64,000 bases of DNA from Rubrivivax sp. (lineage in GTDB: Bacteria; Pseudomonadota; Gammaproteobacteria; Burkholderiales; Burkholderiaceae_C), in NCBI GenBank assembly GCA_020248945.1, contig JADCGQ010000004.1, positions 124,001 to 188,000 on the forward strand, given 5' to 3'. The notes under the pieces were generated by a model. It ran no database searches. It saw only the letters and a list, made by a program, of their open reading frames with translations, and had not been told where the DNA came from. Made by a program: the position numbers and the translations under genes. This document shows, in pieces, positions 38,022 through 47,460 of the stretch; position 1 is the first letter of the stretch; each line of letters begins with the position of its first letter.

Positions 38022-39665
38022 TCAAACGCTGCAGGTGCGGTTTTTCCCTGTGCGCTTGGCCTCGTAGAGGCCCTTGTCGGCGCGCTCCAGGGCCGGCTCC
38101 AGAGCCTCGCCGGGGCGCCAGGTCGTGACCCCCCCCGAAAAGGTGACGAAGACCTCCCGGCCCTCGTGCAGGAACAGCGCCTCGCTCAGGCTGCGCTGCA
38201 GCCGCGTCAGCGCCAGGCGCGCTTCTTCAAGCCCCGTGCCCGGCATCAACACCACGAACTCCTCGCCGCCGAAGCGCGCCAGATGGTCCACCGGACGCAG
38301 CCGCTCGCGCACCGCCGCCGCCAGGGCCTTGAGGGCCTGGTCACCGGCGGCATGGCCAAGGGTGTCGTTGAGCTTCTTGAAGTTGTCGATGTCGATCAGG
38401 CCCACCGCCAGGCTGGCCTGATCGCCGGCTGCACCATCGGCGAGCGCGCGGTGGCTGCGCGCCGCTTCGGCCTCGAAGGCCTGCATCAGGCCACGGCGGT
38501 TGGCCACCTGTGTGAGCACGTCGGTCGAGACCTCGTCGGACAGGCGCTTGAGCTCGGACTCCAGCGCCCGAACGCGCGCCTCGAGCTCGCCGGCCCGGGC
38601 CTGGTCGGCCTGCAGCTTCTCGTGCGAGCGCGCCACGGCGCCCTGCACCACCCGGGTGTCGTCGAGCATGGCCTGCACGACGTCGGCCAGCCCCGGCAGC
38701 GAATCGGCCGCGGCGATGGCCTCGGCGTGGCGCTCGGTGGCCAGCTGGAAGCGGCCGGTGTGCTCGCCCAGATCGCCGACCTCGCGCACCATGTCGTTGA
38801 TCAGGCGCTTGAGCGCCTCGCGCGCGGCCAGGCGCTCGCCGAGCACGCCGCGCTGGCGCTGGCGGGTCTCGGCCAGCAGCGACTGCGCGGCACGCAGGCC
38901 GCGCACGCTGCGGTCGCTGCCCAGGGCGGCTCGCAGGCGCTGGCACTGGCCCTGCACCCAGCCGTCGTCCTCGGTCAGCTCGGCCAGGCCCTCGGTCAGC
39001 TCGTGGCACAGCGAGGCCAGCCGCTCGACGACCCGGTGGCCGCGGCCCAGCAGTTCACTGGCTTCGTCGCACAGCTCGGACACCACCAGCACCTGTACCG
39101 GCGTGGCGCCTTCAGCCGCGATGGCATCCGCGGCTGCAGCCAGGCGCTGCGCCAGTGCCACCGCGTCGGGCTCGGCAGCCGGCAGGGCCAGCCGCAGCGT
39201 GCCCGCCAGGGCGGCGACGATGGCGCCCCAGGCGCCGCTGTCGCCCGCTGCGACCTCGGCGGCCGGGGCGGGCAGGCCGACATCTTCGAGCCCGGTGGCG
39301 GCCGGATCGGCGGCCTGGTCGGTCTCCCAGGCCGTCATCAACGAGCCCAGGCGCTGCTGCAGGCGCGCAGGGTCGCTGCGGCTGCCGTCGAGCACGCGCT
39401 GCAGGCTGTCGCGCCGACGTGCGAACGTCCATTGCCGGCCACCGCGCGGCAACTGCTTGGCCACCCGCTCCACCAGCTGCACCCAGCCCTGCCCTTGCAC
39501 CTTGGCATCGGGCGGCGCGGGCGGCAGCGGGCCGCCGGCTTCTTCGGCATAGGCACGGGCGTAATGCTCGGGCGTCGGCTCGAGCTGGGCCTGGGCCAGG
39601 CGGCGCAGCGCGCCCTTGGCCAACTGGGCGGGGGTCGGCCGATCGGTCGATGAGATGCCGGCCAC
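38022..39665 (-). CDS. Diguanylate cyclase (GGDEF) with long helical N-terminus
   Basis: This 547-aa protein has a 370-residue N-terminal region of predicted helices ending in a coiled coil (QADQARAGELEARVRALESE), then a GGDEF domain. The active site is ARFGGEEFVVLMPG (GGEEF, active form), with the Asp-bearing GLIDIDNFKKLNDTLGHAAG. No membrane segment or known sensor domain. The start is GTG at 39665, 7 bp after the phosphodiesterase stop, so the genes are co-transcribed. Confidence 0.92.
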   Translation of the reverse strand: MAGISSTDRPTPAQLAKGALRRLAQAQLEPTPEHYARAYAEEAGGPLPPAPPDAKVQGQGWVQLVERVAKQLPRGGRQWTFARRRDSLQRVLDGSRSDPARLQQRLGSLMTAWETDQAADPAATGLEDVGLPAPAAEVAAGDSGAWGAIVAALAGTLRLALPAAEPDAVALAQRLAAAADAIAAEGATPVQVLVVSELCDEASELLGRGHRVVERLASLCHELTEGLAELTEDDGWVQGQCQRLRAALGSDRSVRGLRAAQSLLAETRQRQRGVLGERLAAREALKRLINDMVREVGDLGEHTGRFQLATERHAEAIAAADSLPGLADVVQAMLDDTRVVQGAVARSHEKLQADQARAGELEARVRALESELKRLSDEVSTDVLTQVANRRGLMQAFEAEAARSHRALADGAAGDQASLAVGLIDIDNFKKLNDTLGHAAGDQALKALAAAVRERLRPVDHLARFGGEEFVVLMPGTGLEEARLALTRLQRSLSEALFLHEGREVFVTFSGGVTTWRPGEALEPALERADKGLYEAKRTGKNRTCSV

Positions 39666-39672
39666 AGGCGCT

Positions 39673-41877
39673 TCAGCCGTTGACCAGCCGTGGCACGCCG
39701 GAATCGTCGGCGCGGCCGCTGAGCAGCGCCTCGTTCTGCACGATCCAGCGCTGCAGCTCGGCCGCCGGCAGGGCGCGGCTGAACTTGAAGCCCTGCATCA
39801 TGGTGCAGCCCAGGCGCTCGAGCACGCGCAGCTGGCGATCGGTCTCGACACCTTCGGCCACCACGCGCAGCCCGAGCGCCCGCGCCAGCGCGATGATGGC
39901 CGTGACCACCGCGGTGCTCTTCGACGCCAGATCGAGCTCGCGCACGAAGCTGCGGTCGATCTTCAGTTCGGAGATCGGCAGTTGCGACAGGTACGACAGG
40001 CTGGAGTAGCCCATGCCGAAGTCATCGATCGAGATCTCGACGCCGATGTCCTTGAGCCGGTGCAGCGAGGGAATGACGGCCTGCAGATCCTTCATCAGGC
40101 TGTCCTCGGTGATCTCGAGGTGGATCATGCGGTGCGGCACGCCGGACTGCGTCGCGTACTCGTGGATTTGCTCGACGAGGTCGGTGCGCTCGAACAGCCG
40201 ACTTGGCATGTTCACGGCGATGGCGTCGTCGAACCCGAAGGCGTCCTTCCACACGCGGGCCTGGCGCGCCGCCTCGCGCAGCGCCCACTGCGACATCGGC
40301 GCGATGAGGCCGGTGTCCTCGGCCAGCGGAATGAACTCGCCGGGCGGCACCAGCCGCCCCTGGCGCTGCCAGCGCATCAGGGCCTCGACCTTGGCCACTC
40401 GGCCGGCCTGCACGTCGATCTGCGGCTGGTAGTGCAGCACCAGCTCCTCGCGCTCGATGGCCTTGTGCAACGCCGTCTCGAGCTCGAGCTTCTCGCGGCC
40501 CTGGCCGGCGAGCATGGGGTTGTAGACGGCGGAGGCGTTCTTGCCCTGGTTCTTGACCGAGTACATCGCCACGTCGGCGTTGCGAAGCAGGTCGACGACG
40601 CTGCTGCCATCGCGCGGGTAGATCGCCACCCCGACACTGGCGGTGACGAAGCACTCCTGGCCGCTCACGAGGAAGGGCTCGCGCAGTTCCTCGAGCACGC
40701 GCTGCGCCACGCGCTCGGCGTCGGGGTCGCCGCCCACCTCGGGCAACAGCGCGACAAACTCGTCGCCACCCAGGCGCCCCACGGCCTCGAGCGCGCGGTG
40801 CGAGCGCGCGCCGGCGCTTTCGACCGAGCCGTCGAGCACCAGGTCGGAGTGGCGCACACAGGCCACGAGCCGGCGACCCACCTGCAGCAGCAGTTCGTCG
40901 CCGGCGCCGTGGCCGAGGGTGTCGTTGATCACCTTGAAGCGGTCGAGATCGATCAGCAGCAGCGCGAACTGGTGCTGCAGCCGCTTGGCGTGCTCCAGCG
41001 CACGCTCGGCCCGCAGGATGAGCTGGCGGCGGTTGGGCAGGCCGGTGAGCGAATCGAAGTTGGCCAGGCGTCGGATCTCGTCCTCGGCCTGGCGCCGATC
41101 GGTCACGTCCTGCACGATGCCGCGATAGGCCGAGGCGCGGCCGTGCTCGTTGAACTCGGGCTCGGCCTCGACGTGGATGATGCGTTCACGCCCGTCGAGC
41201 AGCACCGCGGGCACGTCGGTGGTCACGGGCGACATGTGGCGCAAGGCCTTGTGCAGGTCGTCGCTGAGCTTGCGCCGGGCCTCGGCGGGCACCATGCGCA
41301 ACAGCGAACGCATCGACACCGCGTCGAGCGGGCCGAAGCCGAACACGCGCAGCGCCTCGGGGGCGAGCTGAAAGCCCAGCTGGCGTCGCGACTGGAAGCT
41401 GCCCATGCGGGCCAGGTCCTGGGCGCGCGTCAGCTCGGCACGGCTGCGCTCGAGCTCGATGCGCGTGCGGCTGGCGCGCAGCAGGTAGCGCAGGCGGCCC
41501 TCGAGCAGGCTCCACTGCGTGGCCTTGACGAAGAAGTCGGTGGCGCCGGCGTTATAGGCCTTGGTGATGGACGCGTCGTCGTCCAGGCCGGTGAGCATGA
41601 GCACCGGCATGTTCTCGAAGCTCGGCATCCGGCGCAGGGTGCGGCAGGTATCGAAACCGTCGAGCCCCGGCATCATGGCGTCGAGCACGACGAGATCGAA
41701 GCTGCGCTGGCGCAGCAGCTTCAGGGCCAGTTCGCCGCTCGAGGCCTCGGTGATGCGGAATCCGCGCTCGCGCAGGGCCAGCGCAGTGAGCAGCAGGTTG
41801 ACCTCGTCGTCGTCGACGAGCAGCACCTCGGGCTGTTCGGGCAGCCCCTCGTCGGCGCGTGCGTGAACGACGCTCAT
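39673..41877 (-). CDS. Response regulator with PAS, GGDEF and EAL domains
   Basis: This 734-aa protein has a receiver (VLLVDDDEVNLLL, Asp in LVVLDAMMPGLDG), a PAS region (about 150-280), GGDEF (GRLGGDEFVALLPE, intact) and EAL (KVEALMRW; ITEDSLMKD; SIDDFGMGYSSLSYL). It can in principle both make and break c-di-GMP, with phosphorylation choosing. It lies 31 bp downstream of the Hpt gene in the same orientation. Confidence 0.95.
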   Translation of the reverse strand: MSVVHARADEGLPEQPEVLLVDDDEVNLLLTALALRERGFRITEASSGELALKLLRQRSFDLVVLDAMMPGLDGFDTCRTLRRMPSFENMPVLMLTGLDDDASITKAYNAGATDFFVKATQWSLLEGRLRYLLRASRTRIELERSRAELTRAQDLARMGSFQSRRQLGFQLAPEALRVFGFGPLDAVSMRSLLRMVPAEARRKLSDDLHKALRHMSPVTTDVPAVLLDGRERIIHVEAEPEFNEHGRASAYRGIVQDVTDRRQAEDEIRRLANFDSLTGLPNRRQLILRAERALEHAKRLQHQFALLLIDLDRFKVINDTLGHGAGDELLLQVGRRLVACVRHSDLVLDGSVESAGARSHRALEAVGRLGGDEFVALLPEVGGDPDAERVAQRVLEELREPFLVSGQECFVTASVGVAIYPRDGSSVVDLLRNADVAMYSVKNQGKNASAVYNPMLAGQGREKLELETALHKAIEREELVLHYQPQIDVQAGRVAKVEALMRWQRQGRLVPPGEFIPLAEDTGLIAPMSQWALREAARQARVWKDAFGFDDAIAVNMPSRLFERTDLVEQIHEYATQSGVPHRMIHLEITEDSLMKDLQAVIPSLHRLKDIGVEISIDDFGMGYSSLSYLSQLPISELKIDRSFVRELDLASKSTAVVTAIIALARALGLRVVAEGVETDRQLRVLERLGCTMMQGFKFSRALPAAELQRWIVQNEALLSGRADDSGVPRLVNG

Positions 41878-41908
41878 CGGCTCGCGTGCGGGAGGGCGCG
41901 GTACAGGT

Positions 41909-42283
41909 TCACGGGCGCAGGATAGCTGCAACCGAACGTTGCGCGGCCTCGGCGGCCACGACGAGACGGTCGATGTCGTGGCGTAGGTCCGTTGCATCCC
42001 CGCTGCGCAGCTTGGCTTCGACCTCGGCGCACACGCGCGAGAGCGCCAGTGCGCCAACGCTGGCCGATGAACTCTTCAGCGTGTGGGCGATGCCGGCCAC
42101 GACACCGGCGTTACCGCCATCGCCCTCGGCATCGAGCTGCGCGATCATGCGCGCCAGCGAGGTGTCGAACGCGGTCATCACGCGCATCAGCACGCCCTGG
42201 CGGCCGTCGGGGTCGAGCTCGCGCAGGCGGGCCAAGGCCTGGGGATCCAGGGGCATCGGCGAGTCATCGGGTTCAGCGGTCAT
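41909..42283 (-). CDS. Hpt phosphotransfer protein
   Basis: This 124-aa helical protein has the Hpt signature AGIAHTLKSSSASVGALAL, where the His accepts phosphate. It is the first gene of the three-gene c-di-GMP operon (Hpt, REC-PAS-GGDEF-EAL, GGDEF). It probably passes phosphate between a hybrid kinase and the receiver of the next gene. Confidence 0.9.
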   Translation of the reverse strand: MTAEPDDSPMPLDPQALARLRELDPDGRQGVLMRVMTAFDTSLARMIAQLDAEGDGGNAGVVAGIAHTLKSSSASVGALALSRVCAEVEAKLRSGDATDLRHDIDRLVVAAEAAQRSVAAILRP

Positions 42284-42527
42284 GGCGGAGCCTGTGGCAC
42301 TTCGAGTGGGGTCGCGAAACGAGTGGGTGCGGGTCAGTTCTGCTTCTGGTGTGGCTGTGCAGGCAGTGCACAGGATAACCACCGTTCGCCGTCCAAGGCG
42401 ATGGCGTCTTTACCTTCGACGTGACTGCTGTTTCGGCTGGGGCATCGCCGAACTTGAGCCCGCTCGGGGCGGACCGACAGGCTCCCTAGAATCGGGCCAT
42501 GCCTGCTGTCTCCTCTCTGGTCCTCTG

Positions 42528-43496
42528 ATGCGGGGGCTTTCGTGTCGTCGCGTGGCCCGCGCGATGCCGGCCCTCTGGGTGCCGATGGCGCTGGCCGGCT
42601 GCACTGGCGAGGGGGCCTCCATCGGCGGCATCGCCTTCGTCGCGGTGCTGCTGGGCGCGCTGGCCGCCGGGCTGGCCTACCTGCTGGGGCGCGCCCATGG
42701 GGTGGCTGCGGCCAAGCAGCCGGTGGCAGCCGCCCTGGCCAGCGGCCCGCAGGCCCGCGATGTCGCCGCCCCGGCCGTCGAGGCTCCGCCGCCGCCACCC
42801 GAGCCACCCCCGGCCCCCAACGCGGCCGAGCAGGACAGCTACAGCTTCACGCTGTCGCACGACCTGCGGGCACCGCTGCGCGTTGTGGAGGGCTTCACGC
42901 GCATCGTCAAGGAGGACTACGGCGCACAACTCGACCGCGTCGGCAACGACCACCTCGAGCGCGTACTCGGCGCGGCGGCGCGCATGAACCTGATGATCGA
43001 CGCGCTGCTGGCACTGGCACGGCTGTCGCAACAGCCGCTGTCGCGCCAGCCGGTGAACCTGTCTCAACTGGCGGGATACGTGGTCGACGACCTGCGCCGC
43101 GGCACGAACGAACGCGTGGTCGACGCCGACATCGAAGCCGGCCTGTCCGTCACGGGCGATCCGACGCTGCTGCGCCTGGTGCTCGAGAACCTGCTGGGCA
43201 ACGCCTGGAAGTACACGGCCAAGTCGGCCTCGCCGCGCATCGAGATGCGCCGCGAGAGCGCGGCCGGCGCCCCGACGCTGGCCTTCGTGGTGCGCGACAA
43301 CGGCGCCGGCTTCGACATGCGCTCGGCCGACCGCCTGTTCGGGCTCTTCCAGCGGCTGCACAGCGCCAGCGACTTCCCGGGCCACGGCGTCGGCCTGGCT
43401 TCGGTGCGGCGCATCGTCGAGCGGCACGGCGGGCGCGTCTGGGCGGAGTCGGAACCGGGCCGCGGCGCGGCGTTCCACGTCGAGTTGCCGGCCTGA
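42528..43496 (+). CDS. Sensor histidine kinase with putative lipobox
   Basis: This 322-aa protein has a short N-terminus containing WVPMALAGC (a lipobox-like LAGC at Cys25), one membrane helix (IAFVAVLLGALAAGLAYLLG), a Pro-rich linker, HisKA with LSHDLRAPLRVVEGFTRIV, and HATPase (LENLLGNAWKYT, FPGHGVGLASVRRIV). The HATPase G2 box reads GHGVGL, as in phytochrome-like kinases of the HisKA family. There is no sensor domain, so a partner must supply the signal. It is divergent from the Hpt operon. Confidence 0.88.
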   Translation: MRGLSCRRVARAMPALWVPMALAGCTGEGASIGGIAFVAVLLGALAAGLAYLLGRAHGVAAAKQPVAAALASGPQARDVAAPAVEAPPPPPEPPPAPNAAEQDSYSFTLSHDLRAPLRVVEGFTRIVKEDYGAQLDRVGNDHLERVLGAAARMNLMIDALLALARLSQQPLSRQPVNLSQLAGYVVDDLRRGTNERVVDADIEAGLSVTGDPTLLRLVLENLLGNAWKYTAKSASPRIEMRRESAAGAPTLAFVVRDNGAGFDMRSADRLFGLFQRLHSASDFPGHGVGLASVRRIVERHGGRVWAESEPGRGAAFHVELPA

Positions 43497-43515
43497 CGGC
43501 CGACCCGCGGGCCGG

Positions 43516-44160
43516 TCAACCGCGCGACAGGTCTTCCACCGCCGCCAGCACCCGTTCGGCCTGCGGCGCCAGCGCGAGGCCCGCTTCGTCGGCCTGCCGC
43601 CGCAGGCGTTGCAAGGCCAGGGCGCGCGTCAGCGAATAGCGGTGCATCAGCACGCCCACGGCCATCGGCACGGGGTCGGCGAGCGGATCGTCGCTCGCCA
43701 CGGCGGGCGACGCCGGCTCGGCACCGCCGCGGCGCAGCGGCGCCGCACCCGCACGCAGGCGGCCGAACGCGGCCTCGACAGCCGGCACGATCTGCCCCAC
43801 CTCGAGCGGCTTCACCAGGTAGGCCAGCGCACCGAGCGACTTGACGGTGGCCAGCGTCTGCTCGTCGGCAAAGGCCGAGAGGAACATGAACGGGATCGCG
43901 TACTTGTCGCGCAGGGTCTCGGCGACATCGAAGCCGCTCATGCCTTCCATGCGGATGTCCAGCAGCGCCAGCGCCGGCCGGTGCTCGCGCGCCAGCAGGA
44001 TGGCGTCGTCGCCGTTGTCGGCGTCGATGACCTCGTACCCGGCATCGACGAGGCCCTGCGTGACGGTGGCCAGCACCAGGCGGTCGTCGTCGACGACGAG
44101 GATGCGGCCCTTGCCCGCGGGCGGCGGCGCGGTGGTGGCAGGGGCGCTCGAGGGCAGCAT
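43516..44160 (-). CDS. Response regulator with ANTAR RNA-binding domain
   Basis: This 214-aa protein has a receiver (ILVVDDDRLVLATV, Asp in ALLDIRMEGMSGF, Lys in YLVKPLEV) and a C-terminal ANTAR-like domain (VPMAVGVLMHRYSLTRALAL, then LRRQADEAGLAL). ANTAR regulators bind paired RNA hairpins to prevent termination. It lies 24 bp after the HisKA_2 kinase gene, its likely partner. Confidence 0.88.
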   Translation of the reverse strand: MLPSSAPATTAPPPAGKGRILVVDDDRLVLATVTQGLVDAGYEVIDADNGDDAILLAREHRPALALLDIRMEGMSGFDVAETLRDKYAIPFMFLSAFADEQTLATVKSLGALAYLVKPLEVGQIVPAVEAAFGRLRAGAAPLRRGGAEPASPAVASDDPLADPVPMAVGVLMHRYSLTRALALQRLRRQADEAGLALAPQAERVLAAVEDLSRG

Positions 44161-44184
44161 GCGCGAATTGTCGCCGATCCGAAT

Positions 44185-47100
44185 TCAGCGATCGGCCGCC
44201 AGCGGCGCCGGCAGCCGCACCGAGGGCGGCCGCAATTCGATCTGCGCCACCACGTCGGCGCCCTCCTGGCTGAGCGTGAACGTGGCGCTGCGCCGGGGCA
44301 GCAGCGCGCGCACCAGGCCCAGGCCGGCGACGGCACTGCGGTGGCGCGTCAGCTCGAAGCCCGGCGGCAGGGTGCCAGGACCGGCGATGCGCAGCACCAC
44401 GCCTTCGCCGAGCAGCGCCAGCGTGCAGCGCAGGTCACCGCCATCGCCGTGCTTGATGGCGTTGGTGAGCAGTTCGTTCAGCGTCAGCGCGATCGGGATC
44501 GACTCGCTCTCGGGCAGTTCGTGCACCACGACGACTTCGTCGTGGACGTGGATCGTGTGCCCGAACATGCGCTGCACCGACGTGGCCACCGCGCGCAGCA
44601 GCCCGGCCACGCCCAGCGGCCCGGTGCTGCCGACCTGCAGGCCGTAGACCTGCGCGATGGCCTGCACCTGGCCGACCGCCTCTTTCAGGATCTGCGAGAC
44701 GTCGGGGTGCTTGTTGGCGGTCTGCAGCAGCAGGCCGGCCACGCCCTGGAGGTTGTTCTTGATGCGGTGGTGCACTTCCTTGACCAGCACCTCGCGCTGC
44801 GCAATGGCCGCCTGCAGCCGCGCCTGCTCGGCGGCGCGCTGCTCGGTCACGTCGCTGGCCACCAGCAGCACCAGCGACGCCGAGCCGACACCGCCCTCGC
44901 CCGGCTCGGCCAGCGGGGCCAGGCGGCAGTCCCAGACGCGGGTCTCGGCGCTGCTGTCGCCGCGCCCGTCTTCGCTGCGTCCGTTCACGCTGCGCCACTC
45001 ATGCTGTCGCTGCCCGCCGCCTTCGGCCACCTCGCGCAGCCAGCCCTGCAGCGCCGCCGCCAGGACGGGGTCGGCCACGGGTCCACCTTCGTGAATGCCA
45101 GCGCCCAGGAAGGCGGTCGCGGTCTGGTTGGCCTGCTGCACCGTCATCGTGGCCGCATCGAACAGGGCGATCGCCGCCGGCGCCGTTTCGATGACACGTT
45201 GCAGCGAGGCCTGGGCCTGGGCGATACGCAATTCGGCCTGGCGGCGGCGTTCGATGTCGAGCAGCGCGAAGGTGACCTCGCGGCCGCCGCTGGCACCGCG
45301 GCTGAGCACGGCGTTGCCCGCGACCCAGAACTCGCGCCCGTCGCGGCCACGCATGCGGCACTCGAAGGTCTCGGCCGTGCCTTCCTCGAGCGTGGCCAGC
45401 CAGTTGCCGCGGCGCAGCGGGTGGTCGGGCTCGGGGGTGGCGACGATCGACGTCGGCTCGCCCAGGAAATCGGCCAGCTCGCCGGCGAACATGCGCCGCG
45501 CCGAGCGGTTCATCCACTCGATGCCGCGGTCGGAGACGGTGACGATGCCCACCAGCACCGAATCCAGGATGGCCCGTGTGCGCTCGGCTTGCTCGGCCAG
45601 CGACTCGCGGGCGCGGCGGCGCTCGTCGATGTCGACGAAGCTGCTGATGACGCCGGCATCGGCGTCGTCGCTGTCGACCTGGCGCACCGCCACCTGCACC
45701 CACACCAGCGCGCCGTCGCGCTTCTTCAGCAGGCGCTCGCCGCGGAAGCGCCCGTCGTCGTGCAGGCCGCGGGCGATGCGGGCCTCGAAGTCGACACAGC
45801 TGCGCGCGTCGGCATACAGCTCGGCCGGGTCGAGCGTGGCCAGTTCGGTGGCGCTCCAGCCGGTGAGCACCGCCATCGCCTGGTTGGCGCGCTCGATGCG
45901 CGTGCCACGCTGGTAGACGATGCCGACCTCCGACACGTTGAACATCAGCTCGCGGTCGCGCACGGTCTTCTCGAGCTCGGCCTGCTGCGTCTTCAGGCGC
46001 GAGATGTCGGTGAGCACGGCCACCGACTCGGCCTGCTCGCCCGCCGGCCCGGCGCGCCGCACCGTCAGCGAGTACCAGCGCGGCTGGCCGTCTTCGCGCA
46101 CCAGCGGCAGCTCGGCCTCGAAGGTGCGGCCCTCGGCCAACGCGGCCAGCGCCTCGCGCACGCCGTCGAGCGGGCCGATGCTGCGCGCCAGGATCTCCTC
46201 GAGCGAGGCCCCGGCCGCGGCGCCGGCACCGAAGCCCAGCATGCGTTCGAAGCGGCGGTTGCAGCGCACCAGCGCCGGCCCGCGCAGGTAGGCGATGCCG
46301 GCCGGCGAGCTGTCGAGGATGGTCGTCATCTCGTGCAGCAGCTGCGTGCTGCGCTGCTTGGCGCCGTGCTGCTCGGTGACGTCGCGCGTGATCACCGACG
46401 TGGTGCGGCGCCCGCCCGGCAGCAGGTTGGGCTGCACGCGCGTCTGCAGCCAGCGCTGGCCCAGCTCGGGGTGGCGCACCGCGTAGGTGACGAACGCGGC
46501 CTCGCCCTGCTTCAGCGCCTGCTGCAGGCGCTCGTAGTCGGGCAGTGACGACGGCAGCACGAGCTCACGGCTCACGCCCATCAGCGCGCTGGCCTGCGCG
46601 CTGGCCGCGCCGGCGTCGGCCGTGCCGGCGCCCGCAGGCGCGGTCGGCAGCAGCCAGCCGCGGGCGGGGTCGTAGGTGGCCACGCCGATGCTGCCGGTGT
46701 CCATCAGCATGCCCATCTCGCGCTGCGCGAGATCGCGCTCGTCCTCGGCGCTGCGGTCCTGCACCACGGCCATCACGCGCGTTTCGCCGAGCTGGCCGAC
46801 CTGGCACGACAGCCGCGCCCACAGGCGCCGCGGGCCCTGCGCCAGCGGCAGCAGCACCTGGCGCTCCACCGGGCGCGCACCGGGCACGAGCGCCGGCTCC
46901 AGCGCACCGTCCTGCCAGCCCAGCAGCTGCTGCAGCTCGGGCGCGGCGCCGTCGAGCACCTCGGGTACGCGCTCGACCAGTCCGTCGAAGGCCGCATTGC
47001 TGCGCAGCACGAGGCCGTGGCTGTCGTACACCAGCATGCCCTGGGGGCTGAGTTCGAACCAGTGGGCTATCTCGGCATCGGCCCGCCGCGCCTGCTCGAG

Positions 47101-47460
47101 CGCATCGTGCTCGGCGGTCTGGTCGTGCAGCAGCATGAGCCAGCGTGCCGGCGGAGCCAGCGCGCTGGCATCGACCATCGTCACCGCGAACCAGCGCAGC
47201 CGGCCGTCCGCCGCCACGATGCGCTGGCGCATCGGCGTGGACGGCCAGGGCTGGGTGCGTGTCAGCAGGCTCAGTTCACGGTCTTCGGGCGGCTGCCATT
47301 GCAGCGGATCGACGCCACGCAGCTGGCGGTGCGGCAGGCCCACGAGCTGGGCAAAGGCCTCGTTGGCATCGATCAGGCGGAATTCGGCGTCCTGCAGCGC
47401 CACCGGCATCGGTGTCGCCCACAGGCCTTGCAGCAAGGTGGCGGTGGCTGCCGGCGTCAT
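44185..47460 (-). CDS. Cytosolic multi-PAS sensor kinase of the HisKA_2 family
   Basis: This 1091-aa protein has about seven PAS domains in a row and no membrane helix (for example TILDSSPAGIAYLRG near 390, FNVSEVGIVYQRG near 515, RAILDSVLVGIVTVSD near 645, RVIETAPAAIALFDA near 775). The kinase part has VKEVHHRIKNNLQGVAGLLL, the HisKA_2 phosphorylation site, and a HATPase with LTLNELLTNAIKHG. HisKA_2 kinases commonly pair with ANTAR receivers such as the next gene. It overlaps the HDOD gene stop by 4 nt. Confidence 0.92.
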   Translation of the reverse strand: MTPAATATLLQGLWATPMPVALQDAEFRLIDANEAFAQLVGLPHRQLRGVDPLQWQPPEDRELSLLTRTQPWPSTPMRQRIVAADGRLRWFAVTMVDASALAPPARWLMLLHDQTAEHDALEQARRADAEIAHWFELSPQGMLVYDSHGLVLRSNAAFDGLVERVPEVLDGAAPELQQLLGWQDGALEPALVPGARPVERQVLLPLAQGPRRLWARLSCQVGQLGETRVMAVVQDRSAEDERDLAQREMGMLMDTGSIGVATYDPARGWLLPTAPAGAGTADAGAASAQASALMGVSRELVLPSSLPDYERLQQALKQGEAAFVTYAVRHPELGQRWLQTRVQPNLLPGGRRTTSVITRDVTEQHGAKQRSTQLLHEMTTILDSSPAGIAYLRGPALVRCNRRFERMLGFGAGAAAGASLEEILARSIGPLDGVREALAALAEGRTFEAELPLVREDGQPRWYSLTVRRAGPAGEQAESVAVLTDISRLKTQQAELEKTVRDRELMFNVSEVGIVYQRGTRIERANQAMAVLTGWSATELATLDPAELYADARSCVDFEARIARGLHDDGRFRGERLLKKRDGALVWVQVAVRQVDSDDADAGVISSFVDIDERRRARESLAEQAERTRAILDSVLVGIVTVSDRGIEWMNRSARRMFAGELADFLGEPTSIVATPEPDHPLRRGNWLATLEEGTAETFECRMRGRDGREFWVAGNAVLSRGASGGREVTFALLDIERRRQAELRIAQAQASLQRVIETAPAAIALFDAATMTVQQANQTATAFLGAGIHEGGPVADPVLAAALQGWLREVAEGGGQRQHEWRSVNGRSEDGRGDSSAETRVWDCRLAPLAEPGEGGVGSASLVLLVASDVTEQRAAEQARLQAAIAQREVLVKEVHHRIKNNLQGVAGLLLQTANKHPDVSQILKEAVGQVQAIAQVYGLQVGSTGPLGVAGLLRAVATSVQRMFGHTIHVHDEVVVVHELPESESIPIALTLNELLTNAIKHGDGGDLRCTLALLGEGVVLRIAGPGTLPPGFELTRHRSAVAGLGLVRALLPRRSATFTLSQEGADVVAQIELRPPSVRLPAPLAADR

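Noticed and set aside
43609-46548. Plus-strand frame of 979 codons over the PAS kinase
   Set aside because: Compositionally odd (Arg/Gln/His/Ala) and opposite well-defined PAS and HisKA_2 domains.
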